Below, piece after piece: positions 8,517 through 16,909 of a stretch of 40,768 bases of DNA. The notes below the pieces were generated by a model, which did no database searches, was not told the DNA's origin, and saw only the letters and a list, made by a program, of their open reading frames with translations. Source of the stretch: Pseudomonadota bacterium (GTDB lineage Bacteria > Chloroflexota > Ktedonobacteria > Ktedonobacterales > JADMIN01); NCBI GenBank assembly GCA_021324535.1, contig JAJPIU010000221.1:1-40768 (forward strand). Reading direction: 5' to 3'. Position 1 is the first letter of the stretch. Every line of letters begins with the position of its first letter. The position numbers and the translations under genes were made by a program.

Positions 8517-10307
8517 CTACGGCTCCGGCTCAGGGCCATACTCTCCGCTGGCCAGCATATCCGTGCCCGTCCACATGCGCGCGAAGTCGTTGATCGCCTC
8601 GCCGGGAGACATCACACGCGGCTGGCAGCGGTTCACGTCAAGTGTCGCCACGAACCGCACGCTGACCAGTCGACCGCCACGCCAGTAGAGGTGGAGCAGC
8701 ATGCCTTCCTCGGTCGCCTCCGACCAATCCTGATCGAAGACGAAGTTGCCCATTGAGTAGATGATCAGCTTACCCTTGTAGTTCTCGATGCCCTGTGTCC
8801 AGTGGGGATGGTTGCCCAACACCATCGCGGCCCCTGCGTCAATCGCGGCGCGGGCCACCTGTTGCTGGTACTGTGTGGGGTCTTTGGTGTACTCGATGCC
8901 CCAGTGAAAATAGGGGATCACCAGGTCGGCCTTTGCCTGGGCGGCGGCAATGTCCTGTGGGAGGGTGTTCACATCTATCGGAGCCAATCCCCAGGAGTTG
9001 GCGGTGGCGAACGGCCCCTGCGGCAGAATGTTGTCGTAGCTGAGAATAGCGATCCGCACACCCTTCACCGTCTTGATAGCGGGCATGGTCGCCTCGGCCA
9101 GATTATCGCCCCCGCCACAATGAAGAATATTATTGTCACGCAGCGTATTCTGCATATCTTGAAACACTGTCTGCCCCTCGCCGTTCGAGTGGTTGTTGGC
9201 GAGCGTCAGCACGTCGAAGCCGCCGTAGACCAGCCCATCCACCGCCTTCTTCGCGCTGATGAAAGTAAAGGTGGAAGGATCAGTCGGAGGCGGAACGAGA
9301 TCGGTAATCATACACTCAAGGTTAGCGACGCGGAAGTCGGCGGTCATCAATTCGTCGTGTATCCTGCGGTAGGGATAGAGATAATCGTTGTGGGCAAGCA
9401 TCTGGTTGTTCACGCCGCGCCCCAGCATAATATCCCCTACCGCGATCATGTCAACCGTTGTGGTTCCTGACGCCAGCGCGGCGGCCAGCGGCTTCGCAAG
9501 CGCATGTGTGTCTAGCCCCTGGCGGATCAACCGCTGCGCCACGCCAAGCCACAGACTCAGGCTGCCCAGCCCGCTCACTGTCGTTGCGCCATGCGCCGGA
9601 AAGACGCCATCCACACCAAGGTTGTGAAGAATCCAGTCAGCCGCCTCCACAGGCAGCAGCGTCATGCTCCCCGGCTGTTTGCGCAGCGCATCGAGCAGAT
9701 CGGCCAGCGTATCATAGGTCGTCGCTCCCTGTGCCAGTGTCACACCCTGCGGCACGGGCAATCCCTTCAGCCAGAGGGGAACAGTCGGCAAACTGTACGG
9801 CGCGCCAACGCTCTGCCAGTCAGTAATGGAGCCATCCAGCAGCCCACGCGCCTGAGCGGCTGTAACGTTCTCGATAGGCACACGCAAGTGGGTGAACGCG
9901 GAGTAGGCGCTTGGGCCAACCGCGACTCCGCTATAGCCGGAAGGGAGCGCGCCAAACGTGAGGACAAGATCGGGCTGCGTGCTGAGGCTTGTCGCGCTCG
10001 TGACGCTGGCAATTCCTGCCGTATGGGCAAGGTGGTCTATGAGGGAGCTTGCCAGCGATGAAGGGATTGTGGCGTCGGCGTAGAGGCTGGCAGGCCGCCG
10101 CAACACAAACGGCGTCGCAGTAGGCGCAGGAGATGTCTTGCCAAAAAGCGGCGCGCACCCCACCAGCGAGACAGCCGCCACCGCGCTGGTCGCCCCCGCC
10201 ACAGCCAGCAACTCCCGCCGCGTGATTCGTTTCGAGAGACGTTTCGGCTGCGTAGTCTGTGGTGGCTGCGAATTGCTTGCCTCGTGGCGTGTCAGTGCTT
10301 TTGCCAT
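8517..10307 (-). CDS. CapA-family lipoprotein with N-terminal substrate-binding-like domain
   Basis: A 596-aa exported protein. TRRELL (about 29-34), a hydrophobic stretch and the lipobox LVGC (Cys 51) indicate a Tat-type lipoprotein signal. Residues ~70-280 resemble a degenerate PstS-type binding fold; DGSITDWQSVGAP (about 158-170) matches the typical phosphate-binding-protein segment. Residues ~284-560 form a CapA (PGA_cap) metallophosphatase-like domain with VGDIMLGR (about 290-297), LANNHSN and LGNHPHWTQG. CapA proteins act in poly-gamma-glutamate or related envelope polymer metabolism, but no capB/capC lies nearby, so the substrate is unknown. AAAGGGG sits six bases before the ATG. The 246-bp region upstream (10308-10553) has only a short 14-bp direct repeat (GGTCTATCCACGCC, twice, near 10475). 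Confidence 0.88.
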   Translation of the reverse strand: MAKALTRHEASNSQPPQTTQPKRLSKRITRRELLAVAGATSAVAAVSLVGCAPLFGKTSPAPTATPFVLRRPASLYADATIPSSLASSLIDHLAHTAGIASVTSATSLSTQPDLVLTFGALPSGYSGVAVGPSAYSAFTHLRVPIENVTAAQARGLLDGSITDWQSVGAPYSLPTVPLWLKGLPVPQGVTLAQGATTYDTLADLLDALRKQPGSMTLLPVEAADWILHNLGVDGVFPAHGATTVSGLGSLSLWLGVAQRLIRQGLDTHALAKPLAAALASGTTTVDMIAVGDIMLGRGVNNQMLAHNDYLYPYRRIHDELMTADFRVANLECMITDLVPPPTDPSTFTFISAKKAVDGLVYGGFDVLTLANNHSNGEGQTVFQDMQNTLRDNNILHCGGGDNLAEATMPAIKTVKGVRIAILSYDNILPQGPFATANSWGLAPIDVNTLPQDIAAAQAKADLVIPYFHWGIEYTKDPTQYQQQVARAAIDAGAAMVLGNHPHWTQGIENYKGKLIIYSMGNFVFDQDWSEATEEGMLLHLYWRGGRLVSVRFVATLDVNRCQPRVMSPGEAINDFARMWTGTDMLASGEYGPEPEP

Positions 10308-10553
10308 CGTCTTCCCCTTTCGCCATCACATCACGAAACTGGCGCTTTATGAGATACAACGGAGGGAAGAGAAACGTGGATACGATGACGCCCCATCAGG
10401 TTAGGAACATGCGCTATCTCAGCCTCGTTGACGGATGGATAGATCGGCGGCAGCCCACCCGGCATGCGCTCATTGGTCTATCCACGCCGGTCTATCCACG
10501 CCCCTCTCGAATCCGCTGCTGGAATAGCGTAATCACCCAATCCACTTGCAAGC

Positions 10554-11267
10554 TCATGGCAATAACCCCTCCGCACGGATCATATCATCCGGCGTCGTCA
10601 CCTTGATATTCTTTGCCGAGCCTTCCACCAGCGCCACCGGCAGGCCGAGCCGTTCCACCGAGGCCGCCGTATCCGTCCCCTCGAAGCCATCCATTCGCGC
10701 CCGATCATACGCCGCAAGCAAGGCCTGCGCCGTGAACGCCTGGGGCGTCTGCGCGCGCGCAAGCTCATCCGGCGAGTAGACCGCCGCCACCGCGCCATCG
10801 CCCTCCACGCGCATCACCACCTCGTCGGGCGCCAGCCGAGTCGCCAGCAGCGCGCCCCCCGGCCCTCCAAGCGCGCGCACAGCCGCTATCACTCGTTCCA
10901 CATCGTCTACGCTCACCAGTGGACGCGCCCCATCGTGGATCAACACCATCTCGATCTCGCCCAACTCGATGTGTGGACGCAGCGCCGCCAACGCTTGCTC
11001 CTCGGATTGATGGCGCGTTGCCCCACCAGCGACGACTCGCTCAACTTTGCGCAGCCCATAGCGTTCGACGATCTCACGCCCTATATAGGCTATCTCCTGG
11101 GGATGCGCCACCAGCAGTGTCTCGTCTACCAGTGGCGAACGCTCAAACACATCGAGCGAGTAGAGCAGCAACGGCTTGCCCGCCAGTTCCAGCAGCACTT
11201 TGTTGCGGTCGGCCCTCATGCGTGTCCCCTGGCCAGCTCCCAACACCACAGCGACAACCTTTGCCAT
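10554..11267 (-). CDS. ispD: 2-C-methyl-D-erythritol 4-phosphate cytidylyltransferase
   Basis: Catalyses CTP plus MEP to CDP-ME in the non-mevalonate isoprenoid pathway. The N-terminus VVLGAGQGTRM followed by a Lys (RNKVLLELAGKPLL) is the nucleotide-binding signature. LIHDGARPLV and KVTTPDDM are conserved family motifs. The 237-aa length is normal. The start is the ATG at 11267, with GTGGAG five bases upstream; a longer frame would add 17 residues read from the terminator-like palindrome. No ispF follows. The nearest upstream gene is the FHA gene on the same strand, separated by a strong hairpin. Confidence 0.95.
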   Translation of the reverse strand: MAKVVAVVLGAGQGTRMRADRNKVLLELAGKPLLLYSLDVFERSPLVDETLLVAHPQEIAYIGREIVERYGLRKVERVVAGGATRHQSEEQALAALRPHIELGEIEMVLIHDGARPLVSVDDVERVIAAVRALGGPGGALLATRLAPDEVVMRVEGDGAVAAVYSPDELARAQTPQAFTAQALLAAYDRARMDGFEGTDTAASVERLGLPVALVEGSAKNIKVTTPDDMIRAEGLLP

Positions 11268-11278
11268 GGACGCTCCAC

Positions 11279-11315
11279 TTAAAAAACGCCCCCTTCCCAT
11301 CGATGGGAAGGGGGC
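11279..11315 (-). terminator. Rho-independent terminator-like palindrome between the FHA gene and ispD
   Basis: An almost perfect 28-bp palindrome (11288-11315; CCCCCTTCCCAT and its complement, no unpaired bases needed except at the turn) is followed on the minus strand by a run of six T. It lies 13 bp beyond the FHA stop codon and about 20 bp before the ispD start. A weaker relative (CTTTCCATACATGGGAAGGGG) lies near 19894-19914 after dnaX, so it may also be a dispersed palindromic repeat. Confidence 0.75.
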
Positions 11316-11327
11316 CACGGGGTTAGG

Positions 11328-12965
11328 TCAGTCCAGCTTATCGAGCTTGGCGCGTAGCGCATTGAGTGTATTGAGCAGGTCAGCCCGCTTGGCGAGCCAC
11401 TGCTTCTGCGCCTCGAGCGCCTGGGCGAGGTCGCTTGCGCGGGCGGCCAGCGCATTGAGGCTATCGAGATGACGTGGATTGGCGGCTGTATCACGCGCCA
11501 CCTGCGCCAGCGCCTCAACATCCTCACTCGACGGGAGCGCCGAGTCTTGCTCTTGCGCCAGCAGATCGTTCAGGAGGGAGCTGATCTCCTGAACGGTCGC
11601 GCGTCGCTCTTCGGCAAGCCGCGCCTCAGCCTCGCTCTGTTGGGCCAACGCCAGGCTGGCTTCGGTCAACTGTGCGCGAATCTTCTCGAGCGCCTCGGCG
11701 CCCGCTGTAGCGGATGGCATTGGCGGCGTCACTGGCGTGATCATACCGGAGGACGGCGCCGATGACGCCGCAAGCGCAGGCTGGGCAGGCGCCACTGGCG
11801 CATCGGACGCCTGAGGCGTTGGCGGCGCGAAAGACGCAGGCGCTTCCCACGGATTTTGCTGGGCTGACGCTTGCTGCGCCTGATCACTCTGTCCGGCAGG
11901 CGTCGAGGCAACCGCAGGGTGCGGGCTGGTCTCGTTCTGCGGGACGTGTTGATCTACCTGCTCCCCGCCAATCCGCTCACCGGCTACTGAGGCGCTTGGG
12001 CTGGCTGGCCCTGTGAGGAACAGCAAGTCGTGTTCGCCGATGGTGATATGATCGCCGTCATGCAGCACGGTTGGCTCTTGAATCTCAACATCGTTGACGA
12101 ACGATCCATTGCTGCTGCCAAGATCGACCAGCGTATAGCGATCCCCTTCGGCGCGCAAGAGCGCATGACGGCGCGACGCAAGCTGATCGCCCTCCAGCGA
12201 AATATCACAGGTAGGGGAACGTCCCACTGTCACGGTTCGCCCGTCGAGCGCGAATTCACGCTCCCGGCTCTGGTCGGACGCCCCCTCGCCGATTGGACGC
12301 ACAATCACTCGCGCCACCGATGTCGCAGTCACCATCTCTATACTCCCTTTCACTTGCTCTTCTGATGGCTCTGAAGTTGTCGCATTGTCGTGTATCTTAT
12401 CACGTGTAACGGACACGTCTCGATAGCGTAAGCCAAACGCGCTCACCGCGCGCAGATCATGTGGGTCGTACGCCGCCTCGGCGACCGCCTGATCAGCCAG
12501 GCCAACATCCGGTGGCTGTGCAGACGCCTCCATGCCCTCTGCTGCATGCTGTATGTAACCTGGGTACAGGGCATGCGCTGCGTCGCCAGTGGGCGCGGAC
12601 GCCGACTCCTCATGCTCGTCAGGTTCGTCATTCGCCACGGCAGCCGCACGCCAATCGCCAAATCCTGCCGTCGCAGGTGATGTGGTGTTTGCCGCAACGG
12701 CCACTACATGAAGCTCATTACCTCCATTGGATTGTTGCTCGCTCGGCGCGCCAACAAGTGGGCTAAACGCCTTATAGATAGGCGGAGAATGTCCGGCGGC
12801 TGGCGCATCATCTGGCGTAGTGGCAGGCGCCTCAATCGCAGCAGGAGCCGCTGTTTCAGGCGTAGCGGACGCCTGAGAAGCCGCCAACAGAACAGGCATG
12901 CCACAATGGCGACACTCATGCGCGCCAACGTCAACCTGCGCCCCGCAGCTACCACAATTCCCCAT
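11328..12965 (-). CDS. Zinc-ribbon and FHA-domain protein with C-terminal coiled coil
   Basis: A 545-aa cytoplasmic protein, probably a phosphothreonine-reading adaptor. Residues 4-21 form a zinc ribbon (CGSC and CRHC). A long Ala/Pro/Glu-rich linker follows. The FHA domain (about 225-310) has VGRSPTCDI, SRRHALL and DLGSSNGSFVN, all conserved phosphopeptide-binding positions. Another Pro/Ala linker leads to a helical, coiled-coil-like C-terminus (about 430-545) rich in Ala, Gln, Glu and Leu. The start is ATG 12965 because GAGGAG lies ten bases upstream; an upstream ATG would add 16 residues. No Ser/Thr kinase gene is adjacent. A CRP-like palindrome lies about 180 bp upstream. Confidence 0.88.
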   Translation of the reverse strand: MGNCGSCGAQVDVGAHECRHCGMPVLLAASQASATPETAAPAAIEAPATTPDDAPAAGHSPPIYKAFSPLVGAPSEQQSNGGNELHVVAVAANTTSPATAGFGDWRAAAVANDEPDEHEESASAPTGDAAHALYPGYIQHAAEGMEASAQPPDVGLADQAVAEAAYDPHDLRAVSAFGLRYRDVSVTRDKIHDNATTSEPSEEQVKGSIEMVTATSVARVIVRPIGEGASDQSREREFALDGRTVTVGRSPTCDISLEGDQLASRRHALLRAEGDRYTLVDLGSSNGSFVNDVEIQEPTVLHDGDHITIGEHDLLFLTGPASPSASVAGERIGGEQVDQHVPQNETSPHPAVASTPAGQSDQAQQASAQQNPWEAPASFAPPTPQASDAPVAPAQPALAASSAPSSGMITPVTPPMPSATAGAEALEKIRAQLTEASLALAQQSEAEARLAEERRATVQEISSLLNDLLAQEQDSALPSSEDVEALAQVARDTAANPRHLDSLNALAARASDLAQALEAQKQWLAKRADLLNTLNALRAKLDKLD

Positions 12966-13144
12966 CGCTGCGCTTCTCCTCACCTTCCTGGTTGCCATTG
13001 GCTCTGTATTCACACACTCTTGGCGTTATGATACAACATCCCCAGCTTTACAGATGGCTGATATGTCGTCAGTCCTCAATGTATCACGCCGCGCCACGAG
13101 AGGGCGAGAGCGCAACTGTGAACCAGAACACGCTTTGCGACAAG

Positions 13145-13160
13145 TGTGACGAGGTTCACA
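13145..13160. promoter_or_regulatory. CRP/FNR-family-like palindromic site
   Basis: TGTGA-N6-TCACA, a perfect match to the half-sites bound by CRP-type regulators; one more base pair on each side extends the symmetry. It lies in the 247-bp non-coding stretch between the 3' end of the kinase gene and the FHA gene start, so the FHA gene is the only gene reading away from it. I could not place a convincing -10/-35 pair for that gene. Confidence 0.5.
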
Positions 13161-13212
13161 CATGGCTGTTAGCCGCCGATTCCGGCCAATATTTCTATCG
13201 AAACCTGGAGCT

Positions 13213-14328
13213 TTAACTCAGGATAGAATGCTCCTCCACCCACCCGCGCATGAACGCCAATTCGCGATCAAAGAACGCCTCGCGCTGCGCATCGCCGATG
13301 CCCCAGGCGCCCCAATTGCCTGCCTCCACGCCGAGATACCAGAACTCCCGGAGAAGCACGAGCGGCACGATTGCCTCTTGGTCGGCGGGATTGAGCGGAC
13401 GCCGCTCCTGATAGCCGCCCAGGTAGGCGGCGCACAGTCGGACGACGGTCTGCGTGTCCCATCCCAGGCGCGCCTTGCCCAGCGCCGCGCCCCAGAAAAA
13501 CACGGCGATGTCATACGCGCGCCAACCGATCCCGCACACATCAAAATCGAAGAAGGTGATTGTTCCATCAGGTGTCATGTGGGCGTTGCCACCTTGCGCG
13601 TCCCCATGACATACGCCGCTGTCGAGTCCGCGCGCCTGCAACGCGGTGAGCCGCTCCGTCACAGCCGTCCTCACCTCACAAAGAAAGCGCCAGTCCGCTG
13701 GCCGGTGGGCAAGGTAGGGACGGATGATGTCAAGCGGCCTAGTACACAGGAGATCCAGATCGAGCGCGAAGCGGGTGTGGACGCTGGAGAAATCGCTGGT
13801 CGCCGAGTGGATCGCCGCCACCGTCGCGCCGTAGCTTCGCGCGATATACTCGGTCTGCCTGGGTGGCGTAAGTGGGTCGCCCTGAGCATAGGTAAACAGT
13901 GTCAGCAGCCGGATACCCTCAGGGGCCAGCACGTCCGAGACATAGGCGCCATCGCGCCGCATCAGAGGGGCCGCGACGGATACTCCCCTGTCGGCAAGGT
14001 GAAGCAACACATCCATCTCGAAGAGGATGTCTTCGCGTGTGCGCCAACTCAGCCCAGTCGCACGCCTGACCTGCGAAACGCGCAGGACGTGGCTCCCCGT
14101 CGTGGAGATGACAAGGTAGGTATCGTTGAGGTTGTGCTGAAGCAGGGCACAGGAGCGTACTTCGCCAATGGCATACGCCGCCTCAACGAAACGACCAAGC
14201 GCATCGGTAGAGAGGAGCGAATGCGTCACTGGAAAAGGTTCAGGTAGGGAATGGGCGTTCGGCTGGGAAGCGTCAGGCACGACTGACTCTATTGATTCTT
14301 GCTCACTTCCCACGCGCGAACTCGTCAT
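13213..14328 (-). CDS. APH-like phosphotransferase (homoserine kinase type II/SrkA-like)
   Basis: A protein-kinase-like small-molecule phosphotransferase of about 371 aa. The N-lobe includes NDTYLVISTTGSHVLRVSQ, and the catalytic loop is VCHGDAQGGN with the metal-binding FFDFDVCGIG, so all catalytic positions are present. The length and the APH motifs resemble SrkA/YihE or ThrB2-type kinases, but the substrate cannot be told from sequence. The start is uncertain: ATG 14328 overlaps the end of dcd by 26 bases, and a longer frame reaches 14394. It probably forms an operon with dcd. Confidence 0.85.
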   Translation of the reverse strand: MTSSRVGSEQESIESVVPDASQPNAHSLPEPFPVTHSLLSTDALGRFVEAAYAIGEVRSCALLQHNLNDTYLVISTTGSHVLRVSQVRRATGLSWRTREDILFEMDVLLHLADRGVSVAAPLMRRDGAYVSDVLAPEGIRLLTLFTYAQGDPLTPPRQTEYIARSYGATVAAIHSATSDFSSVHTRFALDLDLLCTRPLDIIRPYLAHRPADWRFLCEVRTAVTERLTALQARGLDSGVCHGDAQGGNAHMTPDGTITFFDFDVCGIGWRAYDIAVFFWGAALGKARLGWDTQTVVRLCAAYLGGYQERRPLNPADQEAIVPLVLLREFWYLGVEAGNWGAWGIGDAQREAFFDRELAFMRGWVEEHSILS

Positions 14329-14890
14329 CCTGGAAGAGGCGGCTGGCGGTGGCGGCGTCCTGCCCCTGATATTTCGCCGTGCGCTTCTTGCCATAGCCCT
14401 CCGTAACTGGCGCGCTCATCTCCTCGAACGCTACCTGGCAGATGCGCATACCAGGGTAGAGCGCAACGGCGATGCGCCCAAGATTGCTGATCTCCAGCGT
14501 GATCTTGCCGGTGAAGCCAGGATCGAGATAGCCCGCCGTGCTATGGATGACAATGCCCAGGCGACCGATGCTACTGCGGCCTTCCAGGCGCGCCACCAGA
14601 TCGTTAGGCACCCCGATGCGTTCCAGCGTGGTGCCCAGCACAAACTCGCCGGGATGCACAATGAATCGCTCACCCTGCTCCAACTGGACAAGCGAGGTAA
14701 GTTGCTCGAAGGTGGAGGGATCGGCGGGATCGATCAACGCCTGGCGCGTGTAGTTGAAGGTCTGGAAGTCGTAGCCCAGCCGCAGATCAATCGAGGCGGG
14801 CTGAATCTGTGTCGCGCGATCCGGCGCGGGATCGATCACAATCGAGCCGTCTTCCAGCCGCTTCAGTAGATCACGGTCGGCAAGAATCAT
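14303..14890 (-). CDS. dcd: dCTP deaminase
   Basis: Converts dCTP to dUTP (and in bifunctional forms to dUMP) for thymidylate synthesis. The 195-aa protein has the family core EGRSSIGRLGI (about 103-113), the HSTAGYLDPGF loop and TLEISN with the catalytic Glu (about 133). The start is decided by GAGGAGG: it abuts the first possible ATG (14896) but lies six bases before the ATG at 14890, giving MILADRD, the usual family N-terminus. The downstream kinase gene overlaps its 3' end. Confidence 0.95.
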   Translation of the reverse strand: MILADRDLLKRLEDGSIVIDPAPDRATQIQPASIDLRLGYDFQTFNYTRQALIDPADPSTFEQLTSLVQLEQGERFIVHPGEFVLGTTLERIGVPNDLVARLEGRSSIGRLGIVIHSTAGYLDPGFTGKITLEISNLGRIAVALYPGMRICQVAFEEMSAPVTEGYGKKRTAKYQGQDAATASRLFQDDEFARGK

Positions 14891-14997
14891 CCCCATCCTC
14901 CTCAACTACAACCGCAGGAGAAGCAAACAAACACCAGCTACCAGAGGTCATCCGAGCCAGCCATACATGCCGCCCTGGAGCGCAGCGCTACGGCGGA

Positions 14998-15057
14998 GAG
15001 TCCGCGTAGACGGACTTCGCGGCGGAAGCCCTTAGGCGCAGGTTCAACTGCCCGCCT
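14998..15057 (+). repeat. Half copy of the composite inverted-repeat element
   Basis: Only the right arm is present: GAGTCCGCGTAGACGGAC hairpin, AAGCCCTTAGGC and GCAGGTTCAACTGC, the last a compensated version of the terminal palindrome (both half-sites changed together). It lies between dcd and hutH (gap 14891-15098). No left arm is visible nearby. Confidence 0.75.
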
Positions 15058-15098
15058 TCGCTCCCCTGTCGCTCTCGCCCACCTGCGCTCACTCGCGC

Positions 15099-16736
15099 TC
15101 AACTCACCTCCGGCGCAAGCGCATCAAGCGCGCCAGCCCGCACGGCGCTCGCCAACGCCTCGATGTCGTGCGCGGGTGGTCTATCTGCGGCGAGCGTGGG
15201 AACAACGGCTCGCACGATGGCAAGCCCCTCTGCTGCCCCGACGCCTGGGCGAAGTGGCGCGCGCATGTCCAGCCCCTGGGCAGCGCAGAGCAGCTCAATG
15301 GCAATCACCCGGAAGGCAAGGTCAAGCGCCTGGCGCAGCTTGATCGCCGCCGTCACGCCCATGCTCACGAAGTCTTCCATCCCCGCCGAGGTGGGAATCG
15401 AGTCTATGCTGGCAGGATGCGCCAGCACCTTGATCTCGTTGACCAGCGCCGCCGCCACATACTGCGCGATCATATACCCCGAATTGAGTCCGGCGTCGGA
15501 CGCCAGGAAGAGCGGCAATTTGTGTTCGCCGGTATCCCACTCGTGCGGGCCAACTATATTATACACACGCCGCTCGGCGAAGCTTGCCACCTGGGCTACC
15601 GCAATCACCAGCGTATCCAGCGCCAGCGCCAACGGCTGCCCATGAAAGTTGCCGCCTGTCAAAATGTCGCCGTCGTCAGGGAAGAGCAGTGGGTTGTCGG
15701 TGACGGCCTCCAGTTCGGCGGCGAACACCCCTTCACAGTACGCCAACGCATCGCGGGCTGCGCCAAGTACCTGGGGGATGCAGCGGATCGTATAGGGGTC
15801 TTGCACACGCCCACAGTTGGCGTGACTGGGATTGATCTCGCTCTCGGCCAGCAACGCGCGCAGCCGCGCCGCCGTGCGCCCCTGGCCGCGCTGCGGGCGG
15901 ATCGCGTGGATGCGGGGATCGAGCGGAACGTAGCTGCTGAGCAGCGCCTCCATGCTCATCGCGGCGGCCACCTCAGCCGCGCGCACCAATCGCCAGGCGT
16001 CCACAACAGCCAGCGCGCCACACGCCTCCATCACATGCGTGCCGTTGATGAGCGCCAGCCCCTCTTTTGCGCCAAGCGTGATCGGCGCCAGCCCTGCGCG
16101 CTTCAACGCCTCGGCGGATGGCAGCCGTTCGCCAGCGTGCCACGCTTCCCCCTCGCCAATCAGCGCCAGGCTGAGATGCGCGAGGGGGGCAAGATCGCCA
16201 CTTGCCCCAACCGAGCCGCGCATGGGAATCACTGGCGTCACGTCTTGGTTGAGCATCTCGATCAGCAGCGTCACCACCTCCATCCGCACGCCCGAATGCC
16301 CGCGCGCCAGGCTGTTCGCCAGCGCCAGCATGACCGCCCGAGCTGTAGGGATGTCAAACGGATCGCCCACTCCGGAGGCATGGCTGCGAATCAGGTTCCG
16401 CTGAAGCGCCGCCACCTGATCGGGCGCGATCTTCACACGACTGAGATGCCCGAATCCCGTCGTCACACCATACACCGTGCGATTCTCTGCGATGACGGTC
16501 TCGACAAGCGCCCGCGCCTTCGCGATGCGTTCACGCGCGCTGCCCGCCAGCTTGATCGGCGTATGGTTGCGCGCCACCGCAGCCACATCGGCAAGGGTGA
16601 TCTGCTGAGTCCCAAAGCCGCCAATGGCGACGGCGCGCTCGCGTTTCTGTGTGTTTGTAGTATGTGTAGCTGTGCGCCTGCCATGTGGCGTATGGTCAGG
16701 CCCGGATTGTGTAGCGGATGATGCGTTGCTCACCAA
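15099..16736 (-). CDS. hutH: Histidine ammonia-lyase
   Basis: Deaminates histidine to urocanate, the first step of histidine breakdown. GSVGASGDLAPLAH contains the Ala-Ser-Gly triad (about 178-180) that forms the MIO cofactor, and VYGVTTGFG near residue 88 carries the catalytic Tyr. FHGQPLALALD and NSGYMIAQY are further family motifs. The frame opens with TTG-GTG and has about 35 extra residues before the usual N-terminus, with no good ribosome site, so the start is uncertain. No hutU, hutI or hutG is adjacent. A divergent promoter lies at 16834-16861. Confidence 0.93.
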   Translation of the reverse strand: MVSNASSATQSGPDHTPHGRRTATHTTNTQKRERAVAIGGFGTQQITLADVAAVARNHTPIKLAGSARERIAKARALVETVIAENRTVYGVTTGFGHLSRVKIAPDQVAALQRNLIRSHASGVGDPFDIPTARAVMLALANSLARGHSGVRMEVVTLLIEMLNQDVTPVIPMRGSVGASGDLAPLAHLSLALIGEGEAWHAGERLPSAEALKRAGLAPITLGAKEGLALINGTHVMEACGALAVVDAWRLVRAAEVAAAMSMEALLSSYVPLDPRIHAIRPQRGQGRTAARLRALLAESEINPSHANCGRVQDPYTIRCIPQVLGAARDALAYCEGVFAAELEAVTDNPLLFPDDGDILTGGNFHGQPLALALDTLVIAVAQVASFAERRVYNIVGPHEWDTGEHKLPLFLASDAGLNSGYMIAQYVAAALVNEIKVLAHPASIDSIPTSAGMEDFVSMGVTAAIKLRQALDLAFRVIAIELLCAAQGLDMRAPLRPGVGAAEGLAIVRAVVPTLAADRPPAHDIEALASAVRAGALDALAPEVS

Positions 16737-16833
16737 TTCTATTCGACGGATGTGGTTCCGAACAGGCTCCGTCGCCTCCTCGCGCGCCAGTGCGCTGAAA
16801 AGCTGAAAAAAAGATCAGAGACAAACACTCCCC

Positions 16834-16861
16834 ATTGTACCATCTCGGCATCCCATGACAA
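16834..16861 (-). promoter_or_regulatory. Promoter for hutH
   Basis: On the minus strand TTGTCA (16856-16861) and TACAAT (16834-16839) are separated by 16 bp. The expected transcript begins about 90 nt before the hutH frame. Its -35 box lies only 10 bp from the -35 box of the SRP RNA promoter, so the two are back to back. Confidence 0.65.
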
Positions 16862-16871
16862 CCATGACGAG

Positions 16872-16900
16872 TTGACGACTGGCGCGGAATGGGGTACACT
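16872..16900 (+). promoter_or_regulatory. Promoter for the SRP RNA
   Basis: TTGACG (16872-16877), a 17-bp spacer and TACACT (16895-16900). The predicted start point, 7-10 bases downstream, coincides with the first base pair of the SRP RNA terminal helix at about 16910. Confidence 0.75.
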
Positions 16901-16909
16901 ATCAAGTGA

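Noticed and set aside
13162..14247. Long plus-strand open frame of 361 codons
   Set aside because: It is antisense to the APH-like kinase gene, has no recognisable motifs and an Arg/His-rich composition typical of a shadow frame in GC-rich DNA.
15168..16721. Long plus-strand open frame of 517 codons
   Set aside because: Fully antisense to hutH, which has all family motifs; the shadow product is Arg/His/Gln-rich without domains.
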